Below are positions 59,073 through 64,000 of a DNA stretch of 64,000 bases, one piece after another; position 1 is the first letter of the stretch; every line of letters begins with the position of its first letter. Made by a program: the position numbers and the translations under genes. The notes under the pieces are model-generated. The model saw only the letters and a program-made list of their open reading frames with translations. It was not told the DNA's origin and did not search any database. The stretch comes from Saprospiraceae bacterium (GTDB taxonomy: Bacteria > Bacteroidota > Bacteroidia > Chitinophagales > Saprospiraceae), in NCBI GenBank assembly GCA_016719615.1, contig JADJYQ010000001.1:1-64000 (forward strand), written 5' to 3'.

Positions 59073-61346
59073 ATGCGATTTCTCTATTTCATATTATTGA
59101 TTTTCCCCAATCTTGTTTTTGCGCAGTCAAAAAGAAAACCGGACCTGGCCGACCGGGTCAACCCATTGATGGGAACTCAAAGCAGTTATGAACTGAGCCA
59201 TGGCAACACCTATCCTTCCATTGCATTACCCTGGGGAATGCATGCCTGGACACCACAAACAGGCCGCAATGGCGATGGTTGGCAATATACCTATGATGCC
59301 AAAAAAATAAGAGGTTTCAAACAAACACACCAGCCATCTCCATGGATGAATGATTACGGACCCTTTTCGTTGATGCCTGTGGTAGGAAAATCAGTATTTG
59401 ATGAAGACCAGCGCGGAAGCTGGTTTAGTCATAAAGCTGAAACATCAAGGCCTTATTATTATCAGGTCTATCTGGCAGATTTTCATACCAAGGTTGAGAT
59501 CACTCCAACAGATCGCGCAGCCATTTTCCGAATTACATTTCCGAAAACCGACAGTGCATTCATTGTGGTCGATGCATTCGACAGGGGCTCTTATATTAAA
59601 ATCATTCCGGAACAAAATAAAATCATTGGCTACAGCTCGCGCTATAGTCGGGGCAAGCTCAATAATTTTAAAAATTATTTCGTCATTGTTTTTGATCAGC
59701 CCATACTTGCTTTCAATATTTGGAGTGATAAAACAAAATTGACAACTCGGGAGCTTTCGGGAAGCCATGTGGGTGGTATTTTTCAATTTGAAGCTCAAAA
59801 GCACCAGAATATTTTACATGCACGTATTGCCTCTTCATTTATTAGTTTTGAGCAAGCTGAACGGAATCTTTTGGAGTTAGGTGGCGATTCTTTCGAAAAC
59901 ATTAAAGGGAAGGCCAAAAATATCTGGAACAATTTATTGAGTAAAGTTGAGATCGAAGGTGGTACCGAATCACAACAAAATATATTTTATACCACACTGT
60001 ACAGGACCATGTTGTTTCCAATGAAACAGTATGAAATAAACGCTGATGGAAAAGTAGTACACTACAGTCCGCATACAGGGACCGTATTGCCAGGATACCG
60101 ATACGGAGGCACAGGATTTTGGGATACCTTCCGGGCTTTATATCCTTTGTTGAATTTGTTGTTTCCTTCCGTCAACAAAGAAATGCAGGAAGGCCTTATC
60201 AATGATTACAAAGAAGGCGGATGGTTGCCGGAATGGAGTAGTCCGTCATACAGCGATATTATGATTGGAAATAATTCTGCCTCTGTAGTTGCTGATGCTT
60301 ATATCAAAGGAATACGCGGTTATGACATAGAGGTACTTTATGATGCCTTGATCCACGGAGCGCATCACGAAGGGCCGCAAGCAACCGGAAGAAAAGGTGT
60401 TGAACATTACGATAGACTAGGATATATTCCATGCGATGTCAATATTAATGAAAGTGCAGCGCGTACCTTAGAATACGCTTATGCCGATTTTACCATCAGC
60501 CGTTTGGCCAAAGCTTTAAATAAACCCTTAGCAGAGATTGAATTGTACGAGAAAAAAAGTTTGAATTACAAACACTTGTTTGATCCTGCCACGCGATTGA
60601 TGCGTGGAAAAAATGCAGATGGCAGTTTTCAAAATCCCTTCAACCCTTTTAAATGGGGCGATGCATTCACGGAAGGAAATAGCTGGCATTACAGCTGGAG
60701 TGTTTTTCACGATGTCGACGGACTCGCACAATTGATGGGCGGTTATGATTTTTTTGCCAGGATGCTGGATTCTGTATTTGCCATGCCACCTGTTTTTGAT
60801 GACAGTTATTACGGATCTACGATTCATGAAATTCGCGAAATGCAAATCGTCAATATGGGGCAATATGCACACGGCAATCAGCCGATACAACATATGATCT
60901 ATTTATACAATTATGCAGGGCAGCCCTGGAAAACACAATATTGGGTGCGAGAGGTCATGAATAAATTATACCAAAACGCCCCCGATGGATATTGCGGCGA
61001 CGAAGACAATGGACAAACCAGTGCATGGTATGTTTTTTCAGCCATGGGTTTTTATCCCGTATGTCCTGCGACAGATCAATATGTATTGGGAGCACCTTTG
61101 TTCGAAAAAATAATTTTGCATTTAGAAAATGATAAAAAATTTGTAATCCAAGCACCGAACAACAGCCAGGAAAATATATTTGTCCAAAACGTATTTTGGA
61201 ACGGGAAAGAGCATAATTACAATTGGATAGATCATCCCAGCATAATGCAAGGAGGTCAATTGCATTTTCAAATGGGAGATCAGCCCAATTTGAAAAGAGG
61301 GACAAAGCCCGAATCATTTCCATTTTCTTTATCTCGCGAAAAATAA
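59073..61346 (+). CDS. GH92-family alpha-mannosidase
   Basis: 757 residues. Signal peptide FLYFILLIFPNLVFAQ. Family hallmarks: VNPLMGTQSSYELSHGNTYP near the start, FWDTFRALYPLL, GNNSASVVADAYIKG, EGNSWHYSWSVFHDV, and GDEDNGQTSAWYVFSAMG with the catalytic acidic residues, then GFYPVCPATDQYVLGAP. GH92 enzymes are calcium-dependent exo-acting alpha-mannosidases. It has no T9SS tail, so probably periplasmic. It is flanked by REP-like arrays on both sides, so transcribed alone; TATATTTA near 59047 is a weak -7 box. Confidence 0.95.
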   Translation: MRFLYFILLIFPNLVFAQSKRKPDLADRVNPLMGTQSSYELSHGNTYPSIALPWGMHAWTPQTGRNGDGWQYTYDAKKIRGFKQTHQPSPWMNDYGPFSLMPVVGKSVFDEDQRGSWFSHKAETSRPYYYQVYLADFHTKVEITPTDRAAIFRITFPKTDSAFIVVDAFDRGSYIKIIPEQNKIIGYSSRYSRGKLNNFKNYFVIVFDQPILAFNIWSDKTKLTTRELSGSHVGGIFQFEAQKHQNILHARIASSFISFEQAERNLLELGGDSFENIKGKAKNIWNNLLSKVEIEGGTESQQNIFYTTLYRTMLFPMKQYEINADGKVVHYSPHTGTVLPGYRYGGTGFWDTFRALYPLLNLLFPSVNKEMQEGLINDYKEGGWLPEWSSPSYSDIMIGNNSASVVADAYIKGIRGYDIEVLYDALIHGAHHEGPQATGRKGVEHYDRLGYIPCDVNINESAARTLEYAYADFTISRLAKALNKPLAEIELYEKKSLNYKHLFDPATRLMRGKNADGSFQNPFNPFKWGDAFTEGNSWHYSWSVFHDVDGLAQLMGGYDFFARMLDSVFAMPPVFDDSYYGSTIHEIREMQIVNMGQYAHGNQPIQHMIYLYNYAGQPWKTQYWVREVMNKLYQNAPDGYCGDEDNGQTSAWYVFSAMGFYPVCPATDQYVLGAPLFEKIILHLENDKKFVIQAPNNSQENIFVQNVFWNGKEHNYNWIDHPSIMQGGQLHFQMGDQPNLKRGTKPESFPFSLSREK

Positions 61347-61359
61347 ATCCCAAATAGCC

Positions 61360-62640
61360 ATCCAGTTGAAGCCGGAAGCTATTCATAAATCCGAATCAAA
61401 TCGCAAACATCCCACCCCCAGCCGGCTTCAGCCGGATTCAAAAACGCAAACCCAAAAATCATTAACCAGAAAACGAAATCCCAAAAACACCGCCCACGAA
61501 TAAACCCCACACTATAACTAGGAATGGGTTTCAACCCATTCCGTAAATAATCCCATTTCGAAAATCAACCCATTCCGTAAATGAAAATTCATCCCAATCA
61601 TCAATGCATCCCAATCATCCATCTAAAACTAGATGCTATTAATGAATGAAAATCAAATCGCAAACATCCCACCCCCAGCCGGCTTCAGCCGGATCCAAAA
61701 ACGCAAACCCAAAAATCATTAATCAGAAAACGTAAACCCCAAAAACCACCCACGAATAAACCCCACACTATAACTAGGAATGGGTTTCAACCCATTCCGT
61801 AAATGAAAATCCATCCCAATCACCCATCTAAAACTAGAAGCAATTAATAAATGAGAATCTAATCGCAAAAATCCCACCCCTCAGCCGGCTTCAGCCGGAT
61901 CCAAAAACGCAACCCCAAAAATCATTAATCAGAAAACGAAATCCCAAAAACACCGCCCACGAATAAACCCATCACTATAACTAGGAATGGGTTTCAACCC
62001 ATTCCGTAAATCAACCAATCCCGTAAATCAACCCATTCCGTAAATGAAAATTCATCCCAATCATCAATTCATCCCAATCATCCATCTAAAACTAAATGCT
62101 ATTCATAAATGAAAATCAAATCGCAAACATCCCACACTCAGCCGGCTTCAGCCGGATCCAAAAACGCAAACCCAAAAATCATTAACCAGAAAACGAAAAC
62201 CCCAAAAACCGCCCACGAATAAACCCCACACTATAACTAGGAATGGGTTTCAACCCATTCCGAAAATCAACCCCATTCCGTAAATAAAATTCATCCCAAT
62301 CAAAAATCCATCCCAATCACCCATCTAAAACTAGAAGCAATTAATAAATGAGAATCTAATCGCAAAAATCCCCACCCTCAGCCGGCTTCAGCCGGATCCA
62401 AAAACGCAAACCCAAAAATCATTAATCAGAAAACGTAAACCCCAAAAACCACCCACGAATAAACCCCACACTATAACTAGGAATGGGTTTCAACCCATTC
62501 CGTAAATAATCCATTCCGTAAATAATCCCATTCCGAAAATCAACCCATTCCGTAAAATCAACCCATTCCAAAAATCAACCCATTCCGTAAAATAACCCCA
62601 TTCTGTAAAATCAACCAACCCCGCAAATAACCCCTTCCTC
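61360..62640 (+). repeat. REP-like array 4 (five units)
   Basis: GCCGGCTTCAGCCGG at 61421, 61678, 61884, 62141 and 62381 (spacing 257, 206, 257, 240), the array 3 subfamily. It ends in a long run of CCCATTCCGTAAAT-like pieces (62500-62640), each repeating the right half of the AACCCATTCC hairpin. It directly precedes the transposase gene. Confidence 0.93.
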
Positions 62641-62707
62641 GAATTCATCAAAACAATTATTCAAAATTTTAGAATTAATACCTAAAATTTAAATTTAAAA
62701 TCAAAAA

Positions 62708-62715
62708 TAAATTTG
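62708..62715 (+). promoter_or_regulatory. promoter -7 box of the RAYT-like gene
   Basis: TAAATTTG, matching TAnnTTTG, 39 bases before ATG 62755. Confidence 0.5.
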
Positions 62716-62754
62716 CAATTTTGTACAACACCCTAACATATTAAACACTATACA

Positions 62755-63201
62755 ATGCCCATTCTAAAAGTATACATCCATTTTGTTTGGAGTACCAAGC
62801 ATAGATACCCATTTCTTAAGACCAAACAATTGCGACTCAAAGTATGGGATCACATTTCAGAAAACGCAAAAGAAAAAGGAATATACATTGATTTTATCAG
62901 CGGATATTCTGATCATTGTCATTGCCTGATTTCAATGGAAAATGACCAAACGATGCAAAATGTCATGCAATTCATAAAAGGCGAATCATCCAATTGGATA
63001 AATAAATTGGGACTAACAACTGAAAAATTTGCCTGGCAGGATGAATATTATGCTGCATCCGTATCCGAATCAAGAATGCCAAAGCTCAGGCAATATATTA
63101 AAAATCAGGAGGAGCACCATAGCAAGAAATCTTTCAATGATGAATATGAAGAGCTCATTCAAAAACATGGATTCAATTTGGAAAAAATCATCAAAATCTA
63201 A
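62755..63201 (+). CDS. Y1 (IS200-like) REP-associated tyrosine transposase
   Basis: 148 residues. VYIHFVWSTKHRYPFLK is the first strand of the Y1_Tnp fold; the metal-binding HUH pair is in DHCHCLIS (H-x-H); the catalytic Tyr is in LRQYIKNQEEHHSKKSF. Length and sequence fit the IS200/IS605-like Y1 transposases of Bacteroidota, many of which are single-copy RAYTs that process REP hairpins. It sits between REP-like arrays 4 and 5, with hairpins on both sides and no TnpB. Single-strand nicking of the array hairpins is a reasonable inference, not shown. Confidence 0.9.
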   Translation: MPILKVYIHFVWSTKHRYPFLKTKQLRLKVWDHISENAKEKGIYIDFISGYSDHCHCLISMENDQTMQNVMQFIKGESSNWINKLGLTTEKFAWQDEYYAASVSESRMPKLRQYIKNQEEHHSKKSFNDEYEELIQKHGFNLEKIIKI

Positions 63202-63203
63202 TG

Positions 63204-63223
63204 CTGTTTTTTGCTAAAAACAG
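63204..63223 (+). terminator. hairpin after the transposase gene
   Basis: CTGTTTTT / AAAAACAG around TGCT, 2 bases after the stop; weak terminator or recognition hairpin. Confidence 0.45.
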
Positions 63224-63249
63224 TAACCAAAAATTATTAATTTAAAAAA

Positions 63250-63525
63250 CCCCTCAGCCGGCTTCAGCCGGATCCAAAAACGCAACCACAAAAATCATTA
63301 ATCAGAAATCGAAATCCCAAAAACACCGCCCACGAATAAACCCATCACTATAACTAGGAATGGGTTTCAACCCATTCCGTAAATAATCCCATTCCGAAAA
63401 TCAACCCCATTTCGTAAAATAACCCATTCCGAAAATAATCCCATTCCAAAAATCAACCCATTCCGTAAAATCAACCCATTCCGAAAATCAACCCCATTCC
63501 GAAAATCAACCCATTCCGAACCCCA
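63250..63525 (+). repeat. REP-like array 5 (one unit plus minirepeats)
   Basis: GCCGGCTTCAGCCGG at 63257, GGAATGGGTTTCAACCCATT at about 63357, then at least eight tandem pieces of CCATTCCGAAAATCAACC type to 63520. Same orientation as the other arrays. Confidence 0.92.
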
Positions 63526-63656
63526 ATACCTTTATTTAAATTTATACAATATATTGAAATACAACGATTTATATTAAAATATTTTATTTAAAATGAAATC
63601 AGATTCTAAATTCAGCCATTAGATCCTGCCGCCGGATTAAACAAACCAAGAATACT

Positions 63657-63664
63657 TACCTTTG
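63657..63664 (+). promoter_or_regulatory. promoter -7 box before bamA
   Basis: TACCTTTG, matching TAnnTTTG, 54 bases before ATG 63719. Confidence 0.5.
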
Positions 63665-63718
63665 TGGCCGCAATTTTACGACCTGCTTGGCGTTTATAAA
63701 ATTTAGTACCGTAAAAAC

Positions 63719-64000
63719 ATGATCAGATCCATAGTCCTTGCTTTTTTATATGTTATTTCTGTTTACACCCTTAGTGCTCAGGAAAATGTCTTTGTTCCCT
63801 ACGATGCCAAGATCTATGAGATATCTACCATTCGGGTTTCAGGTAATGAATTCAGCGACGGAAATGCCATCATTAATATTTCCGGTTTAAAAACAGGACA
63901 AAAAATTGCAGTGCCCGGGCCGGAGATCCCCAATGCCATCAAAGCCATTTTCAAACAGCGTTTATTCACTCAAATAGATATCCGGCTTGAAAATTTAGTC
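63719..64000 (+). CDS. bamA: BamA/Omp85 outer-membrane assembly protein, 3'-cut by window edge
   Basis: The first 94 residues only. Signal peptide SIVLAFLYVISVYTLSAQ, then the start of POTRA 1: YEISTIRVSGNEFSDGNAIINISGLKTGQKIAVPG, IPNAIKAIFKQRLFTQIDI. This is the normal N-terminus of Bacteroidota BamA, the essential insertase for outer-membrane barrels. It marks the return to core genome after the repeat arrays. Confidence 0.88.
   Translation, partial: MIRSIVLAFLYVISVYTLSAQENVFVPYDAKIYEISTIRVSGNEFSDGNAIINISGLKTGQKIAVPGPEIPNAIKAIFKQRLFTQIDIRLENLV

Noticed and set aside
55219..61346. A complete polysaccharide utilisation locus
   Set aside because: GH28, sugar porter and GH92 lie together, but no SusC/SusD pair or dedicated sensor is present, and REP-like arrays separate the genes into different transcription units.

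Overview
The window looks like a chromosomal segment of a Bacteroidota bacterium, most likely of the Saprospiria type. The evidence is: several large secreted proteins with type IX secretion (T9SS) C-terminal sorting domains, TAnnTTTG promoter boxes, a hybrid-propeller LytS-type kinase paired with a LytTR regulator, GH92/GH28/GH106-like glycosidases, and a BamA start at the right edge. The genus cannot be fixed from sequence alone. No tRNA or rRNA genes were seen.

Positions 1-22.5 kb are accessory DNA organised as single-gene or two-gene modules. They are separated by at least eleven imperfect inverted-repeat sites, about 60-160 bp each. Each site starts with a core like CTAAC or ATAAC and ends with CCGTTA or a close variant. 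In several modules the first bases are the reverse complement of the last bases (GTTAGTGGC...GCCACTAAC, GTTATGCAC...GTGCATAAC), which is the logic of integron gene cassettes and attC sites. No integrase is present, so this resembles a cassette cluster lacking its integrase, or the distal part of a chromosomal integron. Cassette contents are WG-repeat proteins, a large SF1 helicase with a Vsr-like nuclease end, two PD-(D/E)XK-type proteins, an AlbA_2 protein split by an IS256 element, a GH16/T9SS segment cut by a decayed IS21 element, an outer-membrane barrel protein, HicAB and a ParE/RelE-type toxin-antitoxin pair. An ORF-less group II intron sits exactly at the end of one attC-like hairpin.

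Positions 22.5-34.7 kb hold small accessory genes: a TMEM175-like channel, an ArsR-SRPBCC-PhnB operon, a methyltransferase, Crp/Fnr and NmrA proteins, a class V aminotransferase, VOC, DUF1801, GNAT, AlkB-like and cupin proteins. They are interspersed with a dispersed repeat of about 300 bp and a second repeat of about 100 bp. Frameshifted genes are common up to about 34 kb and absent afterwards.

Positions 34.7-64 kb carry intact genes: a two-component pair, a T9SS serine hydrolase, a GH106-like enzyme, a pentapeptide-repeat membrane protein, two giant T9SS proteins, then GH28, a sugar porter and GH92 (a plausible plant or algal polysaccharide-use cluster without SusCD), a REP-associated tyrosine transposase and the start of bamA. 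Five intergenic arrays contain about 18 copies of a 206-288 bp unit built on two hairpins, CCGGCT-TC-AGCCGG and GGAATGGGTT-TC-AACCCATTCC. The transposase gene lies inside the densest cluster of these units, suggesting a REP/BIME-like system of unusually large units.
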